Below are positions 24,201-35,941 of a stretch of 64,000 nt of DNA, piece by piece. The first letter of the stretch is position 1, and each line of letters starts with the position of its first letter. Origin of the DNA: Coptis chinensis (taxonomy: Eukaryota > Streptophyta > Magnoliopsida > Ranunculales > Ranunculaceae); NCBI GenBank assembly GCA_015680905.1, contig CM027384.1, forward strand, positions 75,425,501 to 75,489,500, in the 5' to 3' direction. The position numbers and the translations under genes are program-made. Below the pieces are notes generated by a model, which was not told where the DNA came from, ran no database searches, and saw only the letters and a list, made by a program, of their open reading frames with translations.

Positions 24201-25698
24201 GGTTTTGACTATTTCGTCGCCAATTCATAACGAGACACGCGATATATTATGCCTAATAAAGGCTTACTCACATAGTTTTGGTGTCCGTGTGGGGTTACCT
24301 GGTATGCGACATCCCGTTTAGGGTAACTATGCACGGAGTGGTTCCATTATGTGTAAGAGGCATGCGGATGTGCATAGTCGGCTTGATTGAGGGGAACGAT
24401 TGTGGTAGACAGGATACTAGGTAAAACATAGAGACGACGTGATCTTAGGGACACTTAAAATAATAATTATGATGATATGGTAAAGTGTACATTAAATCTA
24501 TAATAAATGGTTGACTATGGTTGCGAAATTTGTTGTGGAGATTGTTTCTCTTTGGTTTGATGAGATGAATGAAATTATGAATATGATATATTTTGTTATA
24601 TAGTATTTTATTTGCAGTCACAATGGTTTTGCAGAATGGCGGGTAGAATTAATTATTTATGCAGGTATAACCCACTATGTGATCAGGCCTACACTAGTGT
24701 AAGTATAAAATAAGTTTTACTTTTTTTGTTATTTAGTTATTGTTAAATGCAATTGATCTAATTTGAAGCTAAGACACTTCGATGGAGGAACTAAATGTTT
24801 TATTATTGTTGAATTGGAGGCTAAAGCGCCTCAATGGAGGAACTATCTGCCTTAAATTATTGTACGTATGGATGTTGTAATATTAATTGGAAGTTAAGAC
24901 GCTTTGATGGAGGAACTAACTGTTTTATTAATTGTGTACATATATGTATAAATATGATTTGTATTTTAGGGCTACTCATACCAGCATTATTTATAATGTT
25001 GATCCGATTTGCATGTTTGTTTATCGGGTGTGTTCATAAAATGAACATAGTCGATAAGTTTTGACATGACTAGTGTTGAAAAAGGTTTATTATTACATGT
25101 GGCTTACATTAACGTTCCAAGAAAGATTGTTGTTTGGTTTTTACTATAATAAGTTGTAATAGAGTCGAGATAAAAGTTGTTTTTGTTGCAATTATATTTG
25201 AGGAGTTGCTTAATCATATTTGTAAATTTTTGTACTGAAAATGACTTTGGTTTATTTTAAATTTTTATTAGTTTCATATTATTGGAATAATTAAACGGAT
25301 AATGTGATATTTTGAAAATTGAGAGTGCATCACACCTCAAAAATCGAAGATTCGGAAACAAATATTGTTTTTTCCGATTTTGTTAAAAATTGAATGTGAC
25401 ATGATACATCTCAATATCTTAGGGTACCTCACAGTCTCACACTCCTCACAATATGCTAACCCCAATACCCAGCTCAAAGGTAGGCATGGCCGCATGGGCA
25501 TTTAGGCTCTATTTGGCCACGTGAAATTCGGTAGTACTTGACCATGTTTAGGGTATGGAAAACAAGTGGTGGATACTCCAAAAGTAATTACTCTAGAAAC
25601 TGTTTGGTCCCTTTTACTTTAGAGGGATTGTCTCGTACTGTTTTTCATTGTTTTTTTTTTCCAACTCTCCCAATGGAATAAAAATCCCCCAAAATTAA

Positions 25699-25774
<76 letters not shown>

Positions 25775-28700
25775 GTATATAAAACCCATACAAATCGACC
25801 AAAGAAAACCCATATCAGTAACTTCAAAAAGAAAAATCAAACTTCAATTCAACATAATTTCATGGAAAAATCAAAACGGTGGTAGGTCGATCAGAATGGA
25901 GACGGTGAAGAAAAAGAAGTCATAGACCGTTTATTTTTTTTTTTTTTTGCTTGCTCCTCCTGTTTCTGATCTCTAATTTTAATTTGGAAAGGTGAAAGAA
26001 AGAATTTGTGAGAGAAGAAAATGAGTGGGTGAAGAAGAAGGTTCGATCTTTTGAGTGTATAACTCGAATGAATAATAAAAGGATGTTTTCTTTCTCCTGT
26101 ATTTCTCTTGTGTATTACGGTATCTCACCTAAACCCAAAGATCCACTATACACGTTTTTTCTAGTTTTACAATCTATCCCGTTTATACCCTACTCATTAG
26201 TTGTGGCCCCAATTCATAAAATGAACCGGGCCAAACACTAGGACCTATTATACAGGGCCTTATTCCTTCTACAGGTTGGGCAATTCATGCTGCCAAACAG
26301 GGCCACATTGTTTAGGTAAAACAGATTCCCACGAAAAGAAATTATAACGGTACTAATGATTCAACTCAAGTCTGGTGGAGTAGTATTGTTCTATAAACCA
26401 TGGCCAAAAACGATATATATCGGATATATTAATATATCGGTAGATATATATTCTTTTGTTGACCGGTCAAAATTTTGTTTTGTAAATCGATATATCAAAA
26501 ATAATTGAAATATCGACAATTATATAGGAAATATCGTTGATATATTAAAAAAATCGGTTAAAGATTGGTCAAAGTCAACGATCTATATTTGATATATCAG
26601 TCAATATATATTGATATATATTGGATACAAAATGTGTCAATATATCCATCCGATATATCACAATATATCCATATCGAGTACCTAAAAAACCGAGATATAT
26701 CGGTGATATTTTGGTCCTGGCTAGAAGCTAGGAAGCCAATATCTAACATGTGTCAGATCCAAAGATTATGGCCTAATGACAAAACCCAATAATAATTTCG
26801 CCATAAGTTCAAAATTGGGCTGACATCATCATACGTAGGGCTGTCAATGGATCGGTTTGGGTCGGGTTCTGAAAAATCCAAACCCAAACCGATAAAAAAA
26901 TTAGAAACCTGAAACCAAACCAATAAGATATATTGCACCCCGAAACCGAACCGACTCTAACCGAAAACTAAAAAATCAATTAAATCATAAATTAAATCGA
27001 TTAATTTTGTCACACAATTGATAAACATATACAAAATTAATCATAAATATTACTAAAATGTCATCTTATCGGTTCGGTAGAGGGCAAACCCAAAACCAAC
27101 CCAATATCTTATTGGTTCGGTGGTGGGGGGCAAACCAAATTACCAAAATCCAACCCATTTTTTATCGGTTTGGTTTGAATCGGTTATCGGGTTATCAAAA
27201 GTCATTGACAACCCCGTCATTATTTTTTACTTATAATTTCGGCTTAAGGACAAACCGAGCTGATGTCATTATATGAAAATTTAAATTTAAATATAAATTT
27301 ACCTATGCAAATTTAAATTTACATTTAAAAATTTAAAATTACATATCTAAAATTAAATTTTTATATGAAAATATAAATTTACATAATATTTTACATATGA
27401 AAATTTAAATTTATATAGTGATGTCAGCCCGTATTTTTAGACTTAAGGGCGAAATTAAAATTCAAGTGGACTTGGGGTGATTTTTTTTTTTGAAAATTAG
27501 GCTCTCAGGTCTCAGCCCAGTTACTTAGGTCCGATATTCAGATTTAATCTAGCCAGGCCGAATAAGACCTTACACCAGGGCCCAATTTTACTTTATAGAG
27601 GCCCAGTATTCAGGATTCTATTCAGGCCAGAAAGAAATGGACCTAGGACAGTAGGACTGATACTTACATGGCCACCGAATTCGGTTGTAATCCAATGCCG
27701 CCTGGGCTCAACCCCATAGTCAGTGTTGCAGTTAGAGGCTCGGTCAGTATAGTTCCACTGAGAGGCAGGAAATATGCTTTCCTCATTGTTACCTTCTGTC
27801 AGTAGAATCATCTCTGTACATGCCTGTATGAACCAAAATCATATGGATCAGAAAATCAGACATGCCTCCTACAAATGATTGGTTTACTACAAGCTATGTC
27901 ACATTTAAGCAATCTCTAAACAGATTTTAGTTGATGTAATGATCAATTCTGTGGTCCATTCAGTGCGGAGCTTGGGCGGCGATGGGCTTTGCCAATGAAC
28001 CTTGGAAGGCAGACTTGGCTCGGCCTGAGGTCCATATCAAAAATTTATTTACATTTATTTATTTGTATATATATAAGCAAGATAATAAATTATATGTGAT
28101 ACCTGCCATTGCCAGCCACCAAGGTCGTGAGGATCAGAATTATCGTTAAGATTAAAACAGGTAGCGTTGCCCGTGTAATTATAATAGATGTTCGCTGCAC
28201 CATACAACTTAGCAAATGTGTTATTTCCTGCCATTGGATCGTCAATCGCGTTGCACATCTGAATCAGATAATTGTCAAAATTCATTAATAGATTTATAGC
28301 TGCCAGTTGTAGTACCTCTGTCAATAATCATCGAAATACTACTATTCTATAATCTTGAGAATGATGACACTTGTATAAATATAATATTATGCCAAAGTTA
28401 ATGTTTCTTTGGCGTATTAGGGCATATCTTGCGCTATAAAACATGCTTTCTTTCTTACACAGTAGAGGTTGACAGGCTTATTGTTCATATCATCATATGA
28501 AAATCACATGTAAATTAGACTTTATTACTGATAGCTTGTGGTCCAGCGTAATGGGTGATAATACATCAAATGGAAATATGATTAAAGTCAGTATTGGGTC
28601 ACTTTTACCAATTTTACCAACTAGACTATTTCGGAAAAGATTTATCTACAATCAAAGGTTAAGTTTAGTTTTTTTTTTTTTTTTTTTTCAAAGGTTAAGT

Positions 28701-30670
28701 TTTGAAAGACAACTAGAAGGATGATGATTAATTAGGTCTTCAATGACATATGTTTAGTATTAGTTTGAAACATCAGTTAATTTCTTGAACGTTGGTCAAC
28801 TATAGTTGACTCCAAGCAGTTTTTAAAGTATTTTTAATTTACTTTTGCATTACAAAGAAAGTTCTTCAAACCTGTTTCACTGGATGAGCTGGTAAGTGAT
28901 TTAGAAAATTTGAAGGAGTTGGATAATCTGTCATGGCTGTGTAAACAAATGCAGTATTTAGCCAACCCTTTAATGAATTCACATCAATGTAGTTCCTGTA
29001 ACAAATGAGGCAAAAATAAGGAAAGCTCATAAATACAGGGAGTCAGAGAACTATATCTAGACTTAGGCAGTGATACGTAAATAAATTTCTTACTTGCATA
29101 TTTTGAATGAATTTCTAAGCGACTCAAGTCCACCTTTTTGTTGTGCTGTATTTTCAATTTCACTCCATGACCCTTTGATCACTTTGTAACAATTTTCGCT
29201 TACGCTCTGAAAGTGGCAACAACAAAATTAATTTATATCACGAACTTAATTTATAATTATAAATGGCATACGAGGAAACTTTTTGAAATTTGTTTAACAG
29301 TCGTGGTTATCGATAGCATTGCTCTTAAGTAAAAAAAGATAGGATTATTGCTCATATATTTTACATATGCCGACGTGCTGTTATTGGCATTCATGCTTTA
29401 CTTTTAGAGCTGTAAATTTTAGTAAAACAAGTATGCAAGCACATACTATTTAGCTAAAATATCTTGAAGCATTGCACATTATGAACAATTGACATATTCA
29501 AAGTTATTAACTGTGGTTGAAAATGCACCTCAGATTAGTGGATGAAATTGATTCAATGGTCTAATTATTGAATTGCATATAACTTAACTGGATTGCAATG
29601 AGCTGTGAAACTCTTTTGATGCATGAATCTGTATAATAATGTTGTAACTGCTAAGTGCTAAGGTTATAGAGTTGTATATCCTCAAGCAATTCAAAAAGAA
29701 GCGAACACATAAAACACAAAATGTACCTTAAAATCCTCTGTGATAATGTTGTTGAAGCTATATGGAGAAACAATGTCATCGAAATTAAGAATTGGAGATG
29801 AAGATGCTAAGGCTCCAATAGCTACATGGGGGTACTTCAACCTAAACCATGCAGCTAACACTGCAAAACCACAATAAATTTAGCAACAAAGAAACCATTA
29901 TTTAAAAGAAAAAAGAATTTCTGTTTGCAAAATGAACACTTACTTCCACCATAAGAACCTCCAAGAACAATCACTGGTGAATCTTCTGCAGTCAAGTTTT
30001 TCTTCAAGTCGATAATCAAACTAGCATAATCGGCTAGTGCTTGCGTCGAGCTCAAATACCCAAGCGTACTTGAATTGCTATAAGCCACTTTTTTGTCACC
30101 ACCAAAAGGAATTGATTTGCCATAAAATCTGTGCTGGATATCAATAAAACAGAATGCCTCTAAAGTTTAAACATCTATATACATTTTCTTTCTATAAAAC
30201 AGGACTTACAAAAGAAAAAAAGTAATCTCCAATAAAACATTGAAATGATACAGTTACATAGCATTAGTTTAACCATATATAATTACCTCAGTAAAGACTA
30301 GAAGAGCTTTGAATTTTGGTGCAGTCTCAAACATGAAGCCAGTATTCTGAGCAAACCATTCTATATCGCCTTCATTCCCAGTATAAACAAATATAGGAGC
30401 CTTCTTTTGAGAACCATCCCAGTACTTGTCATTGATCAAATATCTTTGTTGAAAAGTTTGGTAGCTTTCAGGATGATAATTGAAATGATCAAGTATTTGA
30501 GTGAAGTATTTTGTTTCGTAAAGTTCGTTTTCGGTTAAAACAGATAAGGATTCAGGCCTAATAACTGAATAAGGGAATCTAGGAGTGCTTTCTGCAATGG
30601 AAGGAGAACAAGAATGTAGCATGAAGATACAGAGCCATATTAAAGTAGACCATGTTGTTATTTTCTTCAT
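21230..30670 (-). CDS. Serine carboxypeptidase S28 (lysosomal Pro-X carboxypeptidase-like)
   Basis: Ten exons join in one frame to 507 residues: 30670-30287, 30133-29944, 29860-29727, 29206-29094, 28995-28872, 28258-28103, 27823-27668, 21683-21604, 21520-21471, 21366-21230. All junctions read GT-AG. The protein opens with a signal peptide ([19 protein letters not shown]), then [13 protein letters not shown] and [16 protein letters not shown], typical of family S28, which removes residues linked to a penultimate proline. The catalytic Ser is in GGSYGG (about residue 188), the Asp in [11 protein letters not shown] (about 440) and the His in GAHHVDLR (465 or 466); all are present. Several NxS/T sites fit passage through the secretory route to vacuole or apoplast. 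Intron 7 is 6 kb and filled with transposons, the others are under 1 kb. Nothing looks broken. Confidence 0.93.
21814..22146. mobile_element. MITE with long terminal inverted repeats (S28 intron 7)
   Basis: The left end (GAGGGGTTCT, then a gap, ACA-ATATTT and AAGTAAACAAACTTA) and the reverse complement of the right end (GAGGGGTTCTATGGGCATATTT, AAACACGTAAACAAACT) match for roughly 90 bp. The centre is AT-rich and non-coding. Total length is about 333 bp. I do not see an exact target duplication, so the superfamily is left open (Mutator-like or similar). Confidence 0.75.
22168..25401 (+). mobile_element. Solo LTR (about 3.2 kb) with TGATA target duplication
   Basis: The block starts TGTAAAATTCC and ends AATGTGACA, and is flanked on both sides by TGATA (22163-22167 and 25402-25406). 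It has no partner LTR and no internal domain, so it is a solo LTR. A landmark near its 3' part (CTCATACCAGCA, then GGGTGTGTTC) recurs in the block at 61.1-63.3 kb, so both belong to one LTR family, probably a Ty3-gypsy type with TGTAACACCCC-like ends. Inside lie about three tandem copies of an AAGACGCTTTGATGGAGG-type unit (24770-24930). Age is moderate to old. Confidence 0.75.
24768..24935 (+). repeat. Short tandem repeat inside the solo LTR
   Basis: Three imperfect units of about 55-65 bp, each with an AAG(C/G)(T/C)AA-GC-CTT-GATGGAGGAACTA core followed by TGTTTTATTA-like sequence. Confidence 0.65.
25505..26304. mobile_element. Non-autonomous DNA transposon, 800 bp, with TA microsatellite
   Basis: Ends GGCTCTATTTGGC and GCCAAACAGGGCC are inverted repeats of each other apart from two sites. 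No transposase frame is present. The element contains an A-run followed by a long (TA)n tract at about 25716-25772. Terminal motif GGSCCTGTTTGG is seen in several plant PIF/Harbinger and hAT MITEs; I see no clean target duplication to decide. Confidence 0.6.
25715..25772. repeat. (TA)n microsatellite
   Basis: About 28 uninterrupted TA units directly after an A-run of about 20. The long Tyr-Ile frames on the minus strand here are by-products of the repeat. Confidence 0.9.
26402..26717. mobile_element. AT-rich TIR element built from ATATATCG palindromes
   Basis: The left end GGCCAAAAACGATATATATCGG and the reverse complement of the right end (GGACCAAAATATCACCGATATAT) resemble each other, and the body is made of repeated CGATATAT / ATATATCG words. 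It is short and non-coding, in keeping with a MITE. Confidence 0.5.
26838..27215. mobile_element. MITE with GGGCTGTCAATG ends
   Basis: The left end GGGCTGTCAATGGATCGGTTTGG and right end CATTGACAACCCC are inverted repeats. The interior is rich in AACCGA / TCGGTT words, itself forming inverted repeats. This end type is common in plant intronic and intergenic MITEs of the hAT kind. No open frame of interest. Confidence 0.65.
27231..27460. mobile_element. MITE with TAATTTCG-CTTAAG-GGGCTGACRTCA ends
   Basis: Left end: TATAATTTCGGCTTAAGGAC then GAGCTGATGTCATTATATG. Reverse complement of the right end: TTAATTTCGCCCTTAAGTC then GGGCTGACATCACTATATA. Both run into AAATTTAAATTT. A single end of the same family occurs at about 26785-26825, and related ends bound the large element at 50.7-53.9 kb. 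Confidence 0.65.
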
Positions 30671-31698
30671 GTTGGTGTTTTAATTTGTGGACAAGTACAA
30701 ATGTGGAAGAAGAAGATTTTTCTCCACTTTCTTGAAAGGTTTCTAAACTTTGTTAGTTGAGTTCTAAAGAGAGTGAGGTAAAGATGGAATCTCACAACTT
30801 GGAGGAATAGTTTGATATCTAGCTGAAGTTAGAGAAGAAGAGTTTGTTTCTATCTTTGACTCTATTTGCAAGTAAGTAGGACACTGTACTCCAGGAATTG
30901 AGTAGCATTGACAAACTCCCTCTGAAAAGCTCATTTGATCGGTAACTTCTAGCCATTCGATACAAGGTCGCCTACTTGTACGTTTGTGAATCATGCTTTT
31001 ACCAAGATCAAATCCGTCAATCAAGGCCTACATTTTGTCAGTTTAATGGTCTTATGCACATTCTGCATACGAGACAGAGGCCTGGAATAGGTAAGATTAG
31101 AGCCTTCTGGTGTACAGGATTGAGAATATCATATTGGACTCGATTTGTTAATATTAAAAGTTTCTAGATAGTCTCTATTGTGATAAAACTTGGGGAATTT
31201 CGACATTTTTGGCTACGTGCATATGGCCCCATGTTCATCAGACTTATCGTCTTTCAACAACAAGAAAGGAAAAAGAAGGATTCCCCCCCACTCGATCACC
31301 CTGTGGTAGTACTAGTGGGCCAAAACTTGGGGCAATTTGCATGTGCTGGAATTTTGTCTAGATGAAGTGGGGAAAGAATAATAAAATCATGGTGGTTAGT
31401 TGCCTGTTATATATTCTTCATTCTTGATAGTTGATACGCTAGGAACAGTTCAACAAACAAAATCTTCATATAATAATTTCCTAAACACATGTTTGAGAGC
31501 CCTGAATTTATTGCATATATGTAATCTCAAACAATTAATGTTTGCAAAATAAATAACCAAAGGATACCAAAAAAAATACCCCAAAGGATACCGATATTTT
31601 TAAAGAGGTTGTCGCATATTTGAAATTTTGGTTCAATAATCTAGGCACCATATCTTAAAATCCTCAAAGATGTATGAGCTCAAAATTCATAAGATCAT
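30671..31698. other. Upstream region of the S28 gene
   Basis: The 5' leader and promoter of the S28 gene (read leftward) should lie just right of 30670. I see no second gene and no motif that I would call a core promoter with confidence. Confidence 0.4.
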
Positions 31699-32137
31699 TG
31701 TAAAGGTTTTAATTGGGCAAACTTTAGGTGTGTAGGAAATTTGGGGAGAATGATGTTGTGACTGAGTTCGAATAATCAAACTGCTTACGTATCCAGTTTT
31801 CTGATGAACGGAATCAAGTCGAACGTAGTTCATTATTTGGATTCTTTGATCGAATGATCGATGACGAATGGAGAAGAAGCATAGAATTCTCCTTTTCTTG
31901 TTTGAGTGGAAAGAAAATATATAGAATTATTCTCTCCCCCCTTTGGTGCTCCATTGGTTAATGACATTTAGTATTGCATTGATGCACGTATTAATGTTCA
32001 TTTTGTAACCATTTGGTAACTCATGACTCAACTTTTGAGATGACCAATTATAATGATCCACTAAGTTAGTCTCAAGATATAATCAATGACATTGACATGT
32101 GTCGCAAATATATTGATGACAATATATGTCCTTCACA
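31699..32137 (-). repeat. LTR (3' LTR in minus orientation)
   Basis: Direct repeat partner of 35491-35941. Shared landmarks include GAAATTTGGGGAGAATGATG, AACGTAGTTCATTATTTGG and GATGACAATATATGTCC. Confidence 0.85.
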
Positions 32138-32261
32138 CAGCCCCCTCTCGTTAGGTCGTGCTTTCTTAAGAACGATCTGACGAGAGAAATAGTTTGACAC
32201 GTGTCCAAGTGGAACAGTTGTGTTCTAGTTATATATGTGTCTCGTCTCTTGGAAATGTCCA

Positions 32262-32925
32262 AATGGATTGTAGCTCGAGAGAGCATTGGAGCTCGTGTGA
32301 GCGTTCTACTCTAGTGAGTATTTCACACTTAGTTGGTCCTAAAAGTATAGGTCCTCAACTTAGTAAAAAGTTTAGCTCGAGAGAGCATTTTTGAGCTCGT
32401 GAGAGCGTTCTGCTCAAGTGAGCATAGGTCGAGGGACCACTTAGTGCTTATATAAGTGTTTTGCTCAAGTGAGCGTAGGTCGAGGGACCTTTTATCGCTT
32501 ATGTAAGTATTCTGCTCCAGTAGGTCAAGGGACACTTTAGAGCTTATGGAAGCGTTCTGCTCGAGTGAGCGTAGGTCAAGAGACCTTTTATCGCTTATGT
32601 AAGTGTTCTGCTCCAATAGGTCAAGGGACCTTTTAGCGTGTTCTGCTCAAATGAGCATAGGTCAATAGACCTTTTATAGCTTATGTAAGCGATCTGCTCC
32701 AGTAGGTCAATGGACCTTTTGGCGTTTATGGAAACGTTCTGCTCGAGTAAGTGTAGGTCAAGAGACCTTCTATCGCTTATGTAAGTGATCTGCTCCAGTA
32801 GGTCAAGGGACCTTTTAGCGCTTATGGAAGCATTTTGCTCGAGTGAGCGTAGGTCAAGTGACCCTTCGTGCTTAAGTAAGCATTCTGCACTAAGTCAGTC
32901 CTAAAAGTATAGGTCCCCAACTAGT
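32262..32925. repeat. Minisatellite inside the LTR element
   Basis: Imperfect tandem units of roughly 50-57 bp, each built on GTTCTGCTCGAGTGAGCGTAG, then GGTCAAG-GACCTTTTAGCGCTTATG. There are about a dozen units of two alternating types. A minus-strand frame across it (32616-32329) reads as a 17-residue repeat (LEQNTYISDKRSLDLRS and variants); I take this as a by-product of the DNA repeat. The GCTCGAGTGAGCGT core recurs at the very end of the window. Confidence 0.8.
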
Positions 32926-35490
32926 GAGAAGTGGTGACACTATGTAGCGTTTGAGCTAAAGTGAGCATCGTGACCCGAGTGAGTCTGCCTGCTCGATCTA
33001 GTGAGTGGGCGGCTCTAATAAGTGTCCTGATTTGATAGCTAGCCTTGAATTGGCGTGACTATAGTTGAATCGAACTTGGTTTTAGCAGGGCATCTAACTG
33101 ATTGGTTGTTAGCTAGCCTTTTGGGGGCGTTACTATGGTTGACAGTTAGCCTTGAATTGGCGTGACTGTAGCTTGCCCCAATTTTAGAGCTTGATTGACT
33201 TGTGAAAAATGTGTGCTAACTCCAAATAGTTAGTACAAACTAACAGTAATAATTCTAGAGATGTGCATCGTAATTACTAAATTGAACATGTTTAGATAAC
33301 AATGACTAGCCCCAGTTCAGAGATGGTTGTGGCTATCCCCCAGTTTGGAGATTGATTGACCTGCACTAGATTTACGCTAATCGTTGTAGCTAGTCCCAGC
33401 TCGGAGTACGTGTAATCGACCTATAGTAGGTCGAGTTGTAGATATAGAAATTAGTAGTATAATGCAAGGTTGATAGTTTAGTCGAGCCCTTGCACATTGG
33501 GTGAGGATGTCCTGCAAGGTGGCACTCAAAATGCCAAATGCCAAATGGCAATACTAGTCATTGAAAATGCAAGTTATATAGTCGATCCAGCTCAGAATGA
33601 ATATGTTCAACATGCTAATGTAAGTGACCACATCTATTGTATCCCTCACTTCATATTGTAAGTGACCACAACTATCGTAGCCCCAAATTTGGAGTGGAAT
33701 CAACGAACTGACTATGCCGCCAAAGCTTGCTCCAAAACAACTCCTGCATTTTGTGATAGTCATCTGTATAGAGTCTATGTAACCTCCTTAATTCACCAGT
33801 TCTCAATATCTGAGTACAGTGTTAATTAAGTCGACTGAAAGCTTGAGTTGTTATGTATATCTGCTGCACGTACCAGTTCGAAGTGCAAGCGACCTGCCAA
33901 GGAGGGTGTTGTATGAAAAGTAATTAGTAGTATCGATTTGTATGGGGCGTTAAGCATAAATCTTATATCAATTGGACTTTGCATAGGACATGGCTATAGC
34001 TATCCCCTAGTTCGGAGTTTGATCTCAAATCAAAACGGAGTTGAATTGAGCATCCATGGATGTAGATCGCCTGCAGTTCTTAGCGTAAAAGACATGTACA
34101 AGTAATGCAGCCCCATGTATGTTCAAAGAATAGCCGACCTGCAAAGGATCCAACTATAATAGAAAATTCATTAGTAGCTACGGGTTGATGAGGTTGTAAA
34201 GTGCGAAGATCGAATTTGTATCTCCTATAACAGCTTAGCTACACCAGGAAAAAGCAGTAGTAGTCTCGAATTTTGCGAGGTCACCTTATGTAAGAATGAG
34301 CCAGATTGTTTAATTCCTTTCTTGATTGCTAGAGGACGTCTTGATCGACTTCCTGTATACAAACTTTAATATTGATTGCATAGTTATTAAGTAACCGATG
34401 TAATGGTATGTAGGAACAACATGTGATGAAAATTAGGTGTGAGTAGTGCATAATTTTATGTCATTCTGTTTATATTGCCTTAACCAAAAAGATCATTAGC
34501 ATCACCGAAAGTAGTAGCTAGTACACATATTTGAAGAAGAAGATTCCTTATGCAGCAATTCTCTGTAAACTGAAAGTTTCTTGTCAAAAAAGAAATAAAT
34601 GTGTACAGTACACAACAAGCAAACAAGTGCAGTAACCTGTAATTTCTTGTCGGGACAAACATTTAGGTGGTTCAAAGCCAAGATTGGTCCAGGCCCCATG
34701 GGGTTCTTTTGTCGAGCCCACAACGAACAACTCGAGATCTGATAGATCGACCATGATTAATTAAGTCGATAGATCGATCCTTAAACATAACTAGAATTTT
34801 AACTATGTTAAGGTGTTCATTACCAAATCGGGCATATTGTTTATGAGGTCGACATGCTAATCAAGCTCACGGTGGTTAAAGGTATGGTCATCTCTAACAT
34901 AACATCTTCAATTGTCTATATCAAATGCCAAATGGTACTGGATGCAAGTATGTAATAACTGAAGATGCAAATAAATGAATATATGATATTGGCTCCTCTA
35001 GATTGTTATGTACTGATATAAGTCATAACTAAAACTGAGGCATTAAGAGAAGGGAGTATGTGGTCTCAAAATTTTCATGATTCAATTCCCTTTGAGCCTT
35101 GACAGTGCACAATCATTATTTGAGCATAGAACCTAGGTAGGTAAACAAAGCTTTTGCTTTTTATTAAACACACACAAACTTTCAAGGTTGGGTGACCCCT
35201 CCGTAGTGATTTTTTTGCAGAGATAACCCATGTGACCATTAGGATGGGCCAGTTAAGAAAATATATAGTATATCATACATGTCAGATAATGGGAAAACTT
35301 ATCTTTCATGTACTAGCTGAGTAACTCCATGAGCTAGCTTTTGTTTGATGACTGATCCTCATCAATTCCTTCAGAGTGACTATCACCACGCTTCTTGGGA
35401 TTGGAAATAGAACGTATAGAAATGTAAGTTAAAGAAACAAAAATTATAGTAGTTGAATTTCCAAGAAATTTGACCCACGGACGACGCCAA

Positions 35491-35941
35491 TGTAAATGTT
35501 TTAATTGGGCGAACCTTACGTGTGTAGGAAATTTGGGGAGAATGATGTTGTGACTGAGTTGGAATGATCGAACTGCCTACGTATCCAGTTCTTTGACGAA
35601 CTAAAATCAAGTCGAACGTAGTTCATTATTTGGATTATGTGATTGAATGATCGATGGGCGAATGGAGAAGATGAAGAGTGGAGAAGAAGCATAGAATTCT
35701 CCTCTTCTTGTTTGAGAGTGGAAATGAAATATATATAATTCGCTCCTCCCTTTGGTGCTCCATTGGTTAATGACATTTAGTATTGCATTGATGCACGTAT
35801 TAATGTTCATTTTGTAACAATTTGGTAACTCATGACTCTTGAGATGACCAATTGTAATGATCCACTAAGTTAGTCTTAAGATATGATCAATGACATTGAC
35901 ACGTGTCGCAAATATATTGATGACAATATATGTCCCTCACA
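35491..35941 (-). repeat. LTR (5' LTR in minus orientation)
   Basis: Direct repeat partner of 31699-32137, adjoining the primer-binding-like site. It is 12 bp longer than its partner because of small indels. Confidence 0.85.

Larger units (their letters stand above)
31699..35941 (-). mobile_element. Non-coding LTR retroelement with internal minisatellite
   Basis: Direct repeats at 31699-32137 and 35491-35941 start TGTAAA and end CTCACA or TTCACA on the plus strand. Minus orientation is shown by a primer-binding-like site next to the right LTR (TTGGCGTCGTCCGTGGG, reverse complement of 35474-35490) and a purine tract next to the left one (ACGAGAGGGGGCTG, reverse complement of 32138-32151). The 3.35-kb interior has no recognisable gag or pol, so the element is non-autonomous (LARD-like). 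Its LTRs carry the GAACTACGT...TACGTA motif common in plant LTR leaders. LTR divergence by eye is around one site in twenty, so it is of moderate age. I see no exact target duplication. Confidence 0.8.

Noticed and set aside
25619-25840. Tyr-Ile-rich small proteins on the minus strand
   Set aside because: They are translations of the (TA)n microsatellite.
32262-32925. CRISPR-like array or a repeat protein (17-residue units)
   Set aside because: The units are contiguous and diverged with no unique spacers, it lies inside an LTR element, and the host is a plant; the peptide repeat follows from the DNA repeat.
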